Of a stretch of 64,000 nt of DNA, positions 1-7,756 are shown piece by piece (the stretch's first letter is position 1; every line of letters begins with the position of its first letter). This DNA is from an uncultured Prevotella sp. (GTDB lineage Bacteria; Bacteroidota; Bacteroidia; Bacteroidales; Bacteroidaceae). The notes under the pieces are model-generated. The model did no database searches, was not told where the DNA came from, and worked only from the letters and a program-made list of their open reading frames with translations. The position numbers and the translations under genes were made by a program. Location: assembly GCA_900551055.1 (NCBI GenBank), contig URUK01000005.1, positions 62,001-126,000 of the forward strand. Reading direction: 5' to 3'.

Positions 1-296
1 AAGGAAAGGGCGACGGGCAGTTTGGCTACACGTTAAGCGTAACCAAGCAGATGCTTAAAAACAGGCTTTCCATATCGGCTTTTGCCGGCAATTTCTTCAA
101 GAAATACATGCGTTATGAGAACACGACGACAAGCACCGGCTTCACGCAACGCTCTTGGAGCAAGTTCAATCAGCAGCATTTCGGCGTTAGCGTGAGCTTC
201 CGCATAGGCGAACTGAAGGCGTCTGTAAAGAAGGCGGAGCGCACTATAAGCAACGACGACGTGAAAGAAGGAGGGCAGCAGGGCGGCGGACAGTAG
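1..296 (+). CDS. outer-membrane beta-barrel receptor, C-terminal end (partial)
   Basis: The reading frame is open from the left edge of the window (frame 3) to a TAG at 294-296, so only about the last 98 residues are present. They look like the final strands of a TonB-dependent or OMP_b-brl type receptor: alternating aromatic and polar residues, a terminal strand ending FGVSVSFRIG, then a short hydrophilic tail. The receptor gene at 44698 ends the same way (VTFSYAFGSYKE plus a short charged tail), so the two probably belong to one family. The plug, signal peptide and promoter lie outside the window. No ligand can be inferred. Confidence 0.7.
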   Translation, partial: GKGDGQFGYTLSVTKQMLKNRLSISAFAGNFFKKYMRYENTTTSTGFTQRSWSKFNQQHFGVSVSFRIGELKASVKKAERTISNDDVKEGGQQGGGQ

Positions 297-323
297 AAGG
301 CAAACGACCGTTGCCTATCTGCC

Positions 324-430
324 TGATAATCAGCGGCATTGTAAAAGGTGGTCTTTTAGCTTGCAAAAGGCCACCTTTTACAATGCGAAAGACGGCCTTT
401 TGGAAGCCAAAAGACCGTCTTTTGCAAAAC
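324..430. repeat. 22-bp-period palindromic element, copy 1
   Basis: Four 15-bp cores start at 343, 365, 387 and 409, spaced exactly 22 bp, each of the form AAAAG...CTTTT with 7-bp spacers. Cores 1 and 2 are reverse complements apart from one base. A GATAATCAGC leader precedes the first core by 8 bp and GCAAAAC follows the last. It lies between two convergent genes and could act there as a two-way terminator. Confidence 0.9.
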
Positions 431-492
431 GCCTGTTTGTGAGTTAGTGTTAAAGTGGCCGTAAGGCGTTGCCTTAAAGCTGCGTAACCGCC

Positions 493-1515
493 TCATTTCA
501 TGTGGCTTACAGCCTCGGCAAGGGGTGCGCTTAATGGGGGAATGCCTTGCGGAACAGTTACCGTCCGCTGCTCTTCCGCCTTCATGGCGGCCTTCATTTC
601 TTTTTTAGTACAATGCCTGACGCCAGTTACGTAAAGCTCACCGAAGGTCTTGGCTCTAACCTTCTTGAACTTTTTTCCGGGCATTTTCAACGACATGTCA
701 AGGTATTCATACATGCTGACAAGGTTTCTCAATGTGGGCGTTCCCTGCCGTGTGTCATACGTTTCGCCCTCTTTATAGCAATAAAAGTGAAACTTTATTC
801 CGAAGAAGTTATATGATTTGCCCTCGCTTCCGCCACAAACGCTGTCGGTATATACTGTCAACGTCTTGGCCGCGGTGTCGTTCCTTATGGCCTGTATGGT
901 GCCGTTGCGGCTGCACTTCACTGTTCCGCTGGCAGCCGAACCGTCTAAATAGCCCTTGTCGCGGAGCTTGTCGAGCAGGCTTCGCTTCTTCAATTTAATC
1001 AGCGTAGGACTGGTGTAATATTCCGACCGGCCGTTTTCTTTCTGTCTGATTTTGTGCAAGTTCCTTGTCGAGAGGGCCTTGCGCTTTATGCGTCCATGGC
1101 GCAGCGGTATGTAATAGTCGAACACTGCGTCGCTGAACGACGACGGAACGGAGTCCGTAATTATGTAGCTGCGCTCGTAAACGGTCATCACCAGATAGTC
1201 AGGCCGCTCGTATTTGGCTGTCACCTCGGGTATTGCATATACGTAAGGCGTCAGCCTCACCGTGCCGCCGTGTACCGTATCTGTGCGGAACTCCTTGCTC
1301 CCGTAATTGATATGCTGCACCGTCACCATGCCGTTATACCCCTTGGGCAGTGGCAATTTGCCGTCGCTATCGCTCACGCCGACGCACTTTCCGCCCTCAA
1401 TAAACACGCTTGCGGCCTGCACGGGGCTGCCGTCGGTACCGTCAACTATCCGTATCTGTGCGTTGGAACATAGCGAAATAAGTAACAGGAGAAAGCAGAT
1501 AATGTGGTATTTCAT
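493..1515 (-). CDS. secreted protein with carboxypeptidase-regulatory-like N-terminal domain
   Basis: A 340-residue protein with a clear signal peptide (hydrophobic run at residues 4-15, cleavage near CSNAQ). Residues about 20-100 resemble the CarboxypepD_reg-like beta-sandwich found at the N-terminus of many Bacteroidetes envelope proteins (VDGTDGSPVQAASVFIEG, then SDSDGKL). The remainder is basic, rich in beta-type sequence, and not recognised. It probably sits in the periplasm or at the inner face of the outer membrane. It stands alone, convergent with the receptor end at 296 and followed upstream by the large hairpin at 1550-1680. No -7 box is obvious. The domain call is moderate; the molecular function is unknown. 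Confidence 0.6.
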   Translation of the reverse strand: MKYHIICFLLLLISLCSNAQIRIVDGTDGSPVQAASVFIEGGKCVGVSDSDGKLPLPKGYNGMVTVQHINYGSKEFRTDTVHGGTVRLTPYVYAIPEVTAKYERPDYLVMTVYERSYIITDSVPSSFSDAVFDYYIPLRHGRIKRKALSTRNLHKIRQKENGRSEYYTSPTLIKLKKRSLLDKLRDKGYLDGSAASGTVKCSRNGTIQAIRNDTAAKTLTVYTDSVCGGSEGKSYNFFGIKFHFYCYKEGETYDTRQGTPTLRNLVSMYEYLDMSLKMPGKKFKKVRAKTFGELYVTGVRHCTKKEMKAAMKAEEQRTVTVPQGIPPLSAPLAEAVSHMK

Positions 1516-1549
1516 ATCTATCGGATGTTTAAGAAAAGGGAATATGTAT

Positions 1550-1680
1550 AATTAAGAATTAAGAGTGGGGAAATTAAGAGTTAAGAATTAAGAATTAAGA
1601 AAATATGTTCTGTTGGCAAAAGGTATCTTTCTTAATTCTTAATTCTTAACTCTTAATTTCCCCACTCTTAATTCTTAATT
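1550..1680. repeat. variable-arm hairpin, GAATTAA type (53-bp perfect arms)
   Basis: The left arm at 1550-1602 and right arm at 1628-1680 are perfect reverse complements over 53 bp with a 25-nt loop. The arms are built from 7-nt words (GAATTAA, GAGTTAA). The loop ends carry the family motifs: AAGATACCTTTTGCC read on the minus strand, with a related ATATGTTCTGTTGGC on the plus strand. It lies between typA and the secreted-protein gene. Confidence 0.9.
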
Positions 1681-1694
1681 ATGAGCTTCGCGCA

Positions 1695-3497
1695 TTATTG
1701 CTTGTTCGCGCGCTTGCGTTCGTTGTGGTCGAGGATGATTTTGCGCATACGCATCGACTTCGGCGTTACCTCCACAAGCTCGTCCTCCTTGATGTATTCG
1801 AGAGCTTCCTCAAGCGAGAGGATGGTGCGCGGCACGATGCGGGCCTTGTCGTCAGAGCCGCTGGCGCGTGTGTTTGTAAGCTGCTTGGCCTTCGTAACGT
1901 TCACCACAAGGTCGTTGTCATGCACGTGTTCGCCTACAACCTCGCCGGCGTAGACCTCCTCGCCTGGGTCGATGAAGAACTTTCCGCGGTCTTGCAGCTT
2001 GTCAATCGAGTAGGCGTAGGCCGTGCCTGTCTCCATCGCTATCATGCTTCCGTTGATGCGGCGGGTGATGTCTCCCTTGTAAGGTTGGTACTCCTTGAAG
2101 CGGTGAGCCATAATAGCCTCGCCCTGACTGGCGGTCAGCACGTTGGTGCGCAGGCCGATAATGCCGCGCGAAGGCACGTCAAACTCGATGTTCACACGGT
2201 CAGCCTGGCTTTCCATCGACGTCATTTCGCCCTTTCGCCGGGTAACCATGTCAATCATCTTGCTGGCAAACTCCTCGGGCACATTTATGGTAAGTTCTTC
2301 AATCGGCTCGCATTTTACGCCGTCGATTTCCTTGTAGATGACCTGCGGTTGTCCCACTTGAAGTTCGTAACCCTCGCGGCGCATCGTCTCGATGAGCACC
2401 GACAGGTGGAGCACTCCGCGTCCGCTGACAATCCATTTGTCGGTAGAGTCGCCGAAAGGAGCCACGCGCAACGCGAGGTTCTTTTCCAGTTCCTTCTGCA
2501 AGCGGTCGTTGATGTGGCGGCTGGTGACGTATTTCCCCTCCTTGCCGAAGAACGGCGAGTCGTTGATTGTGAACAACATGCTCATCGTAGGCTCGTCAAT
2601 CGCGATGGGAGGCAGCGGCTCCGGGTTCTCGAAGTCGCAGATAGTGTCGCCTATCTCGAACTTTTCCAGACCTATTATAGCACAGATGTCGCCGCTCGAA
2701 ACGCTTGGTGTCTTTACGTGACCCATGCCCTCGAAGGTGTGCAGTTCCTTTATCTTGGTTTTCTCCTGCGAGCCGTCGCGGTGGCAGATGGTGACGTTCA
2801 TGCCCTCGGTAAGCGTGCCGCGGTGGACGCGCCCCACGGCGATGCGGCCCGTATAGCTTGAATAGTCGAGGCTGGTAATGAGCATCTGGGGCGTGCCTTC
2901 GAGTGCGCGCGGTGCCGGGATAACCTCCACAATCTTGTCGAGAAGGTAGTTTATGTCGTCAGTCGGCACTTTGTAGTCCTCGCCCATCCAGCCGTTTTTG
3001 GCCGAGCCATACACCACGGGGAAGTCCAGCTGGTCTTCGGTGGCGTTGAGCGAGAACATCAGGTCGAACACCATCTCGTACACTTCCTCCGGGCGGCAGT
3101 TGGGTTTGTCAACCTTGTTCACCACCACGATGGGCTTCAGGCCTATCTGCAGGGCCTTCTGAAGCACGAAACGCGTCTGCGGCATGGGGCCTTCAAAGGC
3201 GTCGACCAGCAGCAGACAGCCGTCGGCCATGTTCAATACGCGCTCCACTTCGCCGCCGAAATCAGAGTGTCCCGGGGTGTCTATGATGTTGATTTTCGTC
3301 CCTTTCCAGTTAATCGAGACGTTTTTTGAGAGTATGGTTATACCTCGCTCACGCTCCAAGTCGTTGCTGTCGAGCACTTGGCCGCTCAAGTCCTGTCCGT
3401 CGCGGAACAGGTTTCCGGCCAGCATCATCTTGTCCACGAGCGTCGTCTTGCCATGGTCTACGTGGGCGATAATCGCAATGTTTCTAATGTCCTGCAT
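1695..3497 (-). CDS. typA: translational GTPase TypA/BipA
   Basis: A 600-residue ribosome-binding GTPase of the TypA/BipA family, full length. It has the P-loop AHVDHGKTT at residues 11-19, the switch motif RERGITI near 50, DTPGHSDF near 72 and NKVDK near 125, followed by EF-G-like domains and the BipA-specific C-terminus. The family assists 50S assembly and stress adaptation. I start it at the ATG at 3497 (MQDIRNIAII): a longer frame from a TTG at 3524 places its start codon inside the -7 box TACCTTTG (3522-3529), so that start cannot be transcribed from this promoter. It is monocistronic as far as can be seen. Confidence 0.96.
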   Translation of the reverse strand: MQDIRNIAIIAHVDHGKTTLVDKMMLAGNLFRDGQDLSGQVLDSNDLERERGITILSKNVSINWKGTKINIIDTPGHSDFGGEVERVLNMADGCLLLVDAFEGPMPQTRFVLQKALQIGLKPIVVVNKVDKPNCRPEEVYEMVFDLMFSLNATEDQLDFPVVYGSAKNGWMGEDYKVPTDDINYLLDKIVEVIPAPRALEGTPQMLITSLDYSSYTGRIAVGRVHRGTLTEGMNVTICHRDGSQEKTKIKELHTFEGMGHVKTPSVSSGDICAIIGLEKFEIGDTICDFENPEPLPPIAIDEPTMSMLFTINDSPFFGKEGKYVTSRHINDRLQKELEKNLALRVAPFGDSTDKWIVSGRGVLHLSVLIETMRREGYELQVGQPQVIYKEIDGVKCEPIEELTINVPEEFASKMIDMVTRRKGEMTSMESQADRVNIEFDVPSRGIIGLRTNVLTASQGEAIMAHRFKEYQPYKGDITRRINGSMIAMETGTAYAYSIDKLQDRGKFFIDPGEEVYAGEVVGEHVHDNDLVVNVTKAKQLTNTRASGSDDKARIVPRTILSLEEALEYIKEDELVEVTPKSMRMRKIILDHNERKRANKQ

Positions 3498-3521
3498 ACT
3501 AATACCTTGTAAAATCGGGTG

Positions 3522-3529
3522 CAAAGGTA
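3522..3529 (-). promoter_or_regulatory. -7 box of typA
   Basis: TACCTTTG on the minus strand, the Bacteroidetes sigma-A -7 consensus TAnnTTTG, 25 bp upstream of the typA ATG. It overlaps the TTG at which a naive gene call would begin. Confidence 0.75.
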
Positions 3530-3537
3530 CATTATTA

Positions 3538-3569
3538 AATTAAGAATTAAGAATTAAGGATTAAGAAAA
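3538..3569. repeat. single hairpin arm, GAATTAA type
   Basis: Four consecutive near-7-nt words (GAATTAA, GGATTAA) just upstream of the typA promoter, matching the arms at 1550 and 5821. No partner arm and no loop motif are visible, so this is a half element or a remnant. Confidence 0.55.
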
Positions 3570-4204
3570 TGACAATATGACGGGTGTTTTAAGCGTTTTG
3601 TAATGCAACCTTGCATTATCGTAGTTGTCAACCGGTGCATTGTCAGAAAGCAAGGGCAACGGCGTGAAAGCGCGTCAATGTGTCAGCGGAAGAAAATCCG
3701 TCATTTTGCGTAAAACAGCAAACGGAGAGGCTGTTCACTGCTGTTTTTACGGCGAAAGATGACCTTTGGCTACGCCGTTCATGGCCTTTCGTGTTGCAAA
3801 AGGTGGCCTTCCGCATTGTCAAAAGGCATCTTTTGCAGCCTTTTCAGCCGTCAAAACAGTGCGTTTCAACCGTGTTTCCGCATGCAAGACACGGCCTTTT
3901 GCACGTTTTTTAATGTCGTATTATTGCACACTTGGAGGTTGATGTAACGTAAAATGCTTACATTGCAATAGTTATGTGTGCACACTCCAGCATGCGATAT
4001 TTCCGCACAAGAAATTTGTTTTGCCAAATAACGCCGTCTCGGAGCGTTGGGAAAAAACGATGTGTCACGGTTGCCTTTTATATTGTTGCAAAGTGTCAGC
4101 CGGTCTGAAAGCGTATTGTTGGACAATAGTCGGCCGAATGTTAAAAAAGCCTCGCACGCCAACAGATTTTTAATTTTTAATTTTTAATTTTTAATTTAAT
4201 GTCG
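3570..4204. other. gene-free spacer with a degenerate 22-bp-period element
   Basis: No credible coding frame. Degenerate units of the palindromic element lie at about 3741-3842 (AAAAGGTGGCCTTCC at 3798 and AAAAGGCATCTTTT at 3821, one base out of phase), so this copy has decayed. At 4166-4199 there is an AT-rich run of the 6-nt word TTTTAA directly upstream of the rpsO promoter. Confidence 0.5.
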
Positions 4205-4212
4205 TACCTTTG
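4205..4212 (+). promoter_or_regulatory. -7 box of rpsO and long 5' leader
   Basis: TACCTTTG at 4205-4212 lies 108 bp before the rpsO ATG, leaving a leader of about 100 nt. The leader contains a small hairpin (TCGGA, AAA, TCCGA). S15 commonly represses its own translation through leader structure in other bacteria; whether this leader does so is inference. Confidence 0.65.
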
Positions 4213-4319
4213 CACCCGAATTCGGAAAATCCGATGCATTCGACGCCGGGCGCACCCGTGATTGAGGGGTTGGCCGGGGGAAGGATGTAATAGAAAAACT
4301 TTTAATCAATCACAAACAA

Positions 4320-4589
4320 ATGTATTTAAATCCCGAGAAAAAGCAGGAAATCTTCGGCAAGTACGGCGCGTCTAACACTGACACCGGCTCGGCAGAGAGC
4401 CAGATTGCATTGTTCTCATACCGTATTGCCCACTTGACGGAGCACCTCAAGAAGAACCACAAGGACCACGTGACACAGCGTTCGTTGACCATCCTCGTCG
4501 GCAAGCGTCGTCGTCTGCTTGACTATCTGTACAAGCGCGACATCAATCGTTACCGTGCCATCATCAAGGCTCTTGGCCTGCGCCGTTAA
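4320..4589 (+). CDS. rpsO: 30S ribosomal protein S15
   Basis: An 89-residue protein of exactly the usual S15 length. It shows the family features GSAESQIALFSYRIAHLTEHLKKN and HVTQRSLTILVGKRRRLLDYL, and ends YRAIIKALGLRR. S15 binds 16S rRNA at the helix 20-22 junction and nucleates the 30S platform. It has its own promoter about 108 bp upstream and a strong intrinsic terminator downstream, so it is a single-gene unit. Start at ATG 4320; a good purine-rich site is not obvious, in keeping with weak Shine-Dalgarno use in Bacteroidetes. Confidence 0.98.
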   Translation: MYLNPEKKQEIFGKYGASNTDTGSAESQIALFSYRIAHLTEHLKKNHKDHVTQRSLTILVGKRRRLLDYLYKRDINRYRAIIKALGLRR

Positions 4590-4624
4590 GGTAAAGCAAA
4601 GAAGAATAGATTGAAAGAAACGCG

Positions 4625-4668
4625 AAAGCGCGGAACAGCATCATGCTTGTTCCGCGCTTTTGGTTTTT
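4625..4668 (+). terminator. intrinsic terminator of rpsO
   Basis: A 13-bp perfect stem (4625-4637 with 4648-4660, core GCGCGGAACA) with a 10-nt loop, followed by TTTTGGTTTTT. Confidence 0.9.
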
Positions 4669-4674
4669 ATGATA

Positions 4675-4745
4675 GGAGTTAAGGGCGTTAGAGTAGTTAA
4701 AGGAGTTAAAGTCAAATGTTTTGCTGGCTGTTTGTCGCTTGCCTG
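4675..4745. repeat. half hairpin element, GGAGTTAA type
   Basis: One arm of 8-nt words (GGAGTTAA, GTAGTTAA) runs into AGTCAAATGTTTTGCTGGC, which matches the conserved loop motif CAAATGCCTTGTTG. No opposite arm is found, so this is a half copy. Confidence 0.55.
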
Positions 4746-4791
4746 TTGTATCTGTCTTATCAGCCTAATCAGTCCTATTCAAACAGCGGGC

Positions 4792-5043
4792 TTACACGAA
4801 CGGCAGGGCGATGAACAACGCTCCGCTTGCCATTACGATAAGATAAAACACCAAACGGGGATTGTCCAACCGGTCGTGGCACGACAGACTGAGCGCCGTT
4901 CCTACGACTCCGATTAGCGTGAAGATGACTGCCGCCTGTATGTATTGCGGTTCGCCGAACCATGAAGAGGCCACGGCTAAGAGGATGATGAGCGCGATGA
5001 ATGTTATCGGTACCATCCATGTGAGGATGTTTTGCTTAATCAT
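4792..5043 (-). CDS. small membrane protein, unknown function
   Basis: An 83-residue protein with three predicted membrane segments (about residues 9-27, 34-51 and 64-82), separated by short loops; the second loop is CHDRLDNPR. No family recognised. It is the last gene of the minus-strand run that begins at ftsX, 43 bp after the preceding small membrane protein. Its length, hydrophobicity and position argue for a real gene. A later start at residue 10 (MVPITF) is possible. Function unknown. Confidence 0.6.
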   Translation of the reverse strand: MIKQNILTWMVPITFIALIILLAVASSWFGEPQYIQAAVIFTLIGVVGTALSLSCHDRLDNPRLVFYLIVMASGALFIALPFV

Positions 5044-5086
5044 TGCCTTGTGTCTTTAGTTCCGCCGAATGCCGGCTGTGTGTTTG

Positions 5087-5383
5087 TTACAGTATTAAGG
5101 CAAGTGCCTTGATTATATAACCGATGCCCCATAAGGTGAAAAGGATGCTGAAAAAGATTGCGCCGAACGGCTTTTTGCCCTGCTTCCTCCTTTTAAGATA
5201 GTGCAGAAACTCGGCTATTCCCGTGGCGGCGACAAGCAGTCCGACGGTCATATACAGCCATGCCGGTATGTCATCCATCTGTCTTATTATGACCAAAAAC
5301 GCTGCGATTACGCCTCCAAGCAGGCCATACACGTCGTCCCAGCTAAACTGTTTGTCTTCTTCTGTAATCATTTTCATGCGCAA
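5087..5383 (-). CDS. small membrane protein, unknown function
   Basis: A 98-residue protein with an acidic N-terminus (ITEEDKQFSWDDVYG), two adjacent hydrophobic segments at about 20-35 and 42-60, a basic loop (HYLKRRKQGKKP) and a last membrane segment near 73-95. No family recognised. It starts 11 bp after folK, so it is almost certainly cotranscribed with the ftsX-folK operon. The start could be the first or third methionine (5383 or 5371). Confidence 0.6.
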   Translation of the reverse strand: MRMKMITEEDKQFSWDDVYGLLGGVIAAFLVIIRQMDDIPAWLYMTVGLLVAATGIAEFLHYLKRRKQGKKPFGAIFFSILFTLWGIGYIIKALALIL

Positions 5384-5394
5384 GGAGTGTTTTT

Positions 5395-5811
5395 TCAGAC
5401 AGTGTGTTCAAGTATTTCGTTGAGCGGAAGCATGACGAAGTCGCGTTCGTGCATCAGCGGATGGGGTATTACGAGGCCGGGTTCGTCCACGTGTATGTCG
5501 TCATACGTCAGTATGTCGATGTCGATAATGCGGTCGTGATACTGTCCGTCGGTTGACTTCCGCGTGCGCCCCATCTCGCGCTCGATGGCCTGTGTGGCCT
5601 CAAGTACGCCGCGCGGAGTGAGCGAAGTCTCAACGCACACGGCGGCGTTGGTGAACATGTTGTCGGAAGAAAAGCCCCAGGGCTCGGTCTTGTAGAGCGA
5701 ACTTGTGCGCACAACGGTACCCACACGCTCGCCGAGAAGCCTCACTGCGTCGGCTATGTTCCGCCTGCCGTCGCCGAGATTTGTGCCCAATCCCAAGTAA
5801 ACTGTGTGCAT
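5395..5811 (-). CDS. folK: 2-amino-4-hydroxy-6-hydroxymethyldihydropteridine pyrophosphokinase
   Basis: A 138-residue cytoplasmic enzyme transferring pyrophosphate from ATP to 6-hydroxymethyl-7,8-dihydropterin in folate synthesis. Diagnostic features are the opening YLGLGTNLGDGRRNI, the pterin-site stretch YKTEPWG near 41, and the ATP/metal motif DRIIDIDILTYDD near 93, followed by IPHPLMHERDFV. Length and motif order are those of monofunctional HPPK. It follows queA, with the variable-arm hairpin 5821-5904 between them. FolB of the same pathway lies at 13334 on the other strand. Confidence 0.95.
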   Translation of the reverse strand: MHTVYLGLGTNLGDGRRNIADAVRLLGERVGTVVRTSSLYKTEPWGFSSDNMFTNAAVCVETSLTPRGVLEATQAIEREMGRTRKSTDGQYHDRIIDIDILTYDDIHVDEPGLVIPHPLMHERDFVMLPLNEILEHTV

Positions 5812-5820
5812 GTTTTATAA

Positions 5821-5904
5821 TTAAGAATTAAGAGTTAAGAATTAAGAAAATTACTTTTGCAAGTTCAAGGCATATTTTCTTAATTCTTAACTCTTAATTC
5901 TTAA
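5821..5904. repeat. variable-arm hairpin, GAATTAA type
   Basis: Perfect 30-bp arms (5821-5850 and 5875-5904) of GAATTAA/GAGTTAA words around a 24-nt loop. On the minus strand the loop begins ATATGCCTTGAACTTG; the other end gives ATTACTTTTGCAAG, matching the two family motifs. It sits between queA and folK inside an operon. Confidence 0.9.
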
Positions 5905-5909
5905 CTTCT

Positions 5910-7028
5910 TTAGTCGTTCACAATAAGCATCGCGTCGCCGTAGCAGCCGAACTTGTAGCCGTTCTTCAGCGCCATGTCATACGCCTGCATAACAAGTTCG
6001 TAGCCGCCGAATGCCGCGGTTGACATGAGCAGCGGCGACATGGGATGGTAGAAGTTGGAAATCATCGAGTCGGCAACGCCGAACTCGTAAGGTGGGAAGA
6101 GGAACTTGTTTGTCCAGCCTTCGTATTCTTTCAGCAGCTTGTCCGTGCCCACGGCAGTCTCCGTAGCCTTGATGACACTTGTGCCTACGGCGCACACATG
6201 ATGGCCTGCCTGCTTGGCGTTGTTGACCGTCTTGCATGCTTCAGCACCGATAAACATCTGCTCCGAATCCATCTTGTGCTTCGTAAGGTCCTCTACTTCA
6301 ATTTCGTGAAAGTTGCCGAGGGCGCAGTGAAGGGTGATGAACGCGAACTCGATACCCTTTATTTCCATGCGCTTCATCAGCTCGCGGCTGAAGTGAAGGC
6401 CGGAAGCCGGGGCGGTGACGGCGCCTTCGTTCTTGGCGAAAATGCACTGGAAGTCGTCTATATCCTCGGGAGTGGCCGGGCGTTTGTCCACGATGTAGTG
6501 GGGCAGTGGCGCTTCGCCGAGTGCGTAAAGGTCACGCTTGAACTCGTCGTGTGGGCAGTCATAGAGGAAGCGCAGCGTGCGTCCGCGGCTCGTGGTGTTG
6601 TCAATCACCTCGGCAACCATCGTCCCGCTGTCGTCGAAAAACAGCTTGTTGCCTATTCGTATCTTGCGTGCCGGCTCCACGAGGACGTCCCAAAGGCGCA
6701 TCTCTTCATTGAGTTCGCGCAGCAGGAACACCTCAATCTTCGCGTCGGTCTTCTCCTTCGTGCCGTAAAGACGCGCCGGAAACACCTTCGTGTCGTTGAA
6801 GATGAAGGCGTCACCCTCGTCGAAATAGTCGAGTATGTTGCGGAAGTCAAGGTATTCAGGGTTGCCGTTCTCGTCTTTCAGAGGTTCCCCCTTGTCGTCC
6901 GTTTTGTACATGTCTATCTTCTGTGACACCCTGTGTATCACCATCAACCGGCACTCGTCGCGGTGGTAAGGTGGGTTGAGGGCTATGGCTTCTTCAGGCA
7001 GTTTGAACTTGAATTGTGACAGTTTCAT
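5910..7028 (-). CDS. queA: S-adenosylmethionine:tRNA ribosyltransferase-isomerase
   Basis: A 372-residue enzyme of queuosine synthesis that transfers and isomerises the ribose of SAM onto 7-aminomethyl-deazaguanine in tRNA, giving epoxyqueuosine. Family features include LSQFKFKLPEEAIA at the start, the stretch DEGDAFIFNDTKVFPARLYG, PHYI, GAVTAPASGLHFS near 220 and TLHCALGNF near 250. The start is set at ATG 7028, where ATGA overlaps the truB stop by 4 bp; a longer frame to 7079 would lie inside truB. Translational coupling with truB is likely. Confidence 0.95.
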   Translation of the reverse strand: MKLSQFKFKLPEEAIALNPPYHRDECRLMVIHRVSQKIDMYKTDDKGEPLKDENGNPEYLDFRNILDYFDEGDAFIFNDTKVFPARLYGTKEKTDAKIEVFLLRELNEEMRLWDVLVEPARKIRIGNKLFFDDSGTMVAEVIDNTTSRGRTLRFLYDCPHDEFKRDLYALGEAPLPHYIVDKRPATPEDIDDFQCIFAKNEGAVTAPASGLHFSRELMKRMEIKGIEFAFITLHCALGNFHEIEVEDLTKHKMDSEQMFIGAEACKTVNNAKQAGHHVCAVGTSVIKATETAVGTDKLLKEYEGWTNKFLFPPYEFGVADSMISNFYHPMSPLLMSTAAFGGYELVMQAYDMALKNGYKFGCYGDAMLIVND

Positions 7029-7750
7029 ATCTTGTTTTCCTCCGTTATAATGTCTTCTATTGTCTGTTTTTCCAACCATTGTGGAAAGTCGTCAAGCGTG
7101 ACGCAGTCTTCCACCCGTATGTCTCCAACCCTTGTGCGGCGCAGTGCGGTAAGATACGCGCCGCTGCCAAGGGCTTCGCCGATGTCGCGTGCCAACGCAC
7201 GGATGTATGTTCCCTTGCCGCACACCACGCGGATGGACATCTGCATCAGTTCGGGTGAGAACGATGTAAGCTCTATCTCGTCTATTCTCAGCGTCTTTGG
7301 CTTCAGCTCCACGTCGCGCCCTTTGCGCATAAGGTCGTATGCGCGGTCGCCGTTCACCTTGCAGGCGGAGTATGCCGGGGGCACCTGTTGTATCTCTCCG
7401 ATGAACGTCTTGAGCTTTTCCTCGATGAGGCTGCGTGTTATGTGCTCCGTCGGGAACGTCGCGTTGACAGGATGTTCCATGTCGTAGCTGGCCGTGGTAG
7501 CGCCGAGTTGCAATGTGGCTGTGTACTCCTTGGTGTGCCGTTGCAGCTCGTCAATGCGCTTGGTGGCGCGTCCCGTGCAAAGGATTAGCACGCCGGTGGC
7601 CAGAGGGTCGAGCGTTCCGGCATGGCCGGTCTTCATCCTTTTCACGCCGAGCTTCTGCGAAATGAGGTAGCGGACACGTGCCAACGCGCCGAAACTTGAC
7701 ATCCTGTAGGGCTTGTCAAGGCATATTATCTCTCCTTCGTGGAAGTTCAT
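7025..7750 (-). CDS. truB: tRNA pseudouridine-55 synthase
   Basis: A 241-residue cytoplasmic enzyme that makes pseudouridine 55 in the T-loop of tRNAs. The catalytic aspartate is in GHAGTLDPLATG (Asp48). It also has the family's RRTRVGDIRVEDC end region and IRALARDIGEALG. Slightly short because the C-terminal PUA-like part is minimal, as in other Bacteroidetes. It starts 6 bp after uppP and overlaps queA by 4 bp. Confidence 0.95.
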   Translation of the reverse strand: MNFHEGEIICLDKPYRMSSFGALARVRYLISQKLGVKRMKTGHAGTLDPLATGVLILCTGRATKRIDELQRHTKEYTATLQLGATTASYDMEHPVNATFPTEHITRSLIEEKLKTFIGEIQQVPPAYSACKVNGDRAYDLMRKGRDVELKPKTLRIDEIELTSFSPELMQMSIRVVCGKGTYIRALARDIGEALGSGAYLTALRRTRVGDIRVEDCVTLDDFPQWLEKQTIEDIITEENKI

Positions 7751-7756
7751 CGGCTC

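Noticed and set aside
324..430. The regular repeats considered as a CRISPR array
   Set aside because: Period is 22 bp with 7-bp spacers that repeat a few similar words; units are palindromic; no cas genes. Many small copies are scattered.
1698..2861. A 387-codon frame on the plus strand opposite typA
   Set aside because: A shadow of a conserved GTPase gene. The frame is open because of GC-rich codon choice; no family resemblance, no promoter.
3680..3913. A 77-codon frame between typA and rpsO
   Set aside because: It runs through the degenerate palindromic element; no homology or ribosome site.
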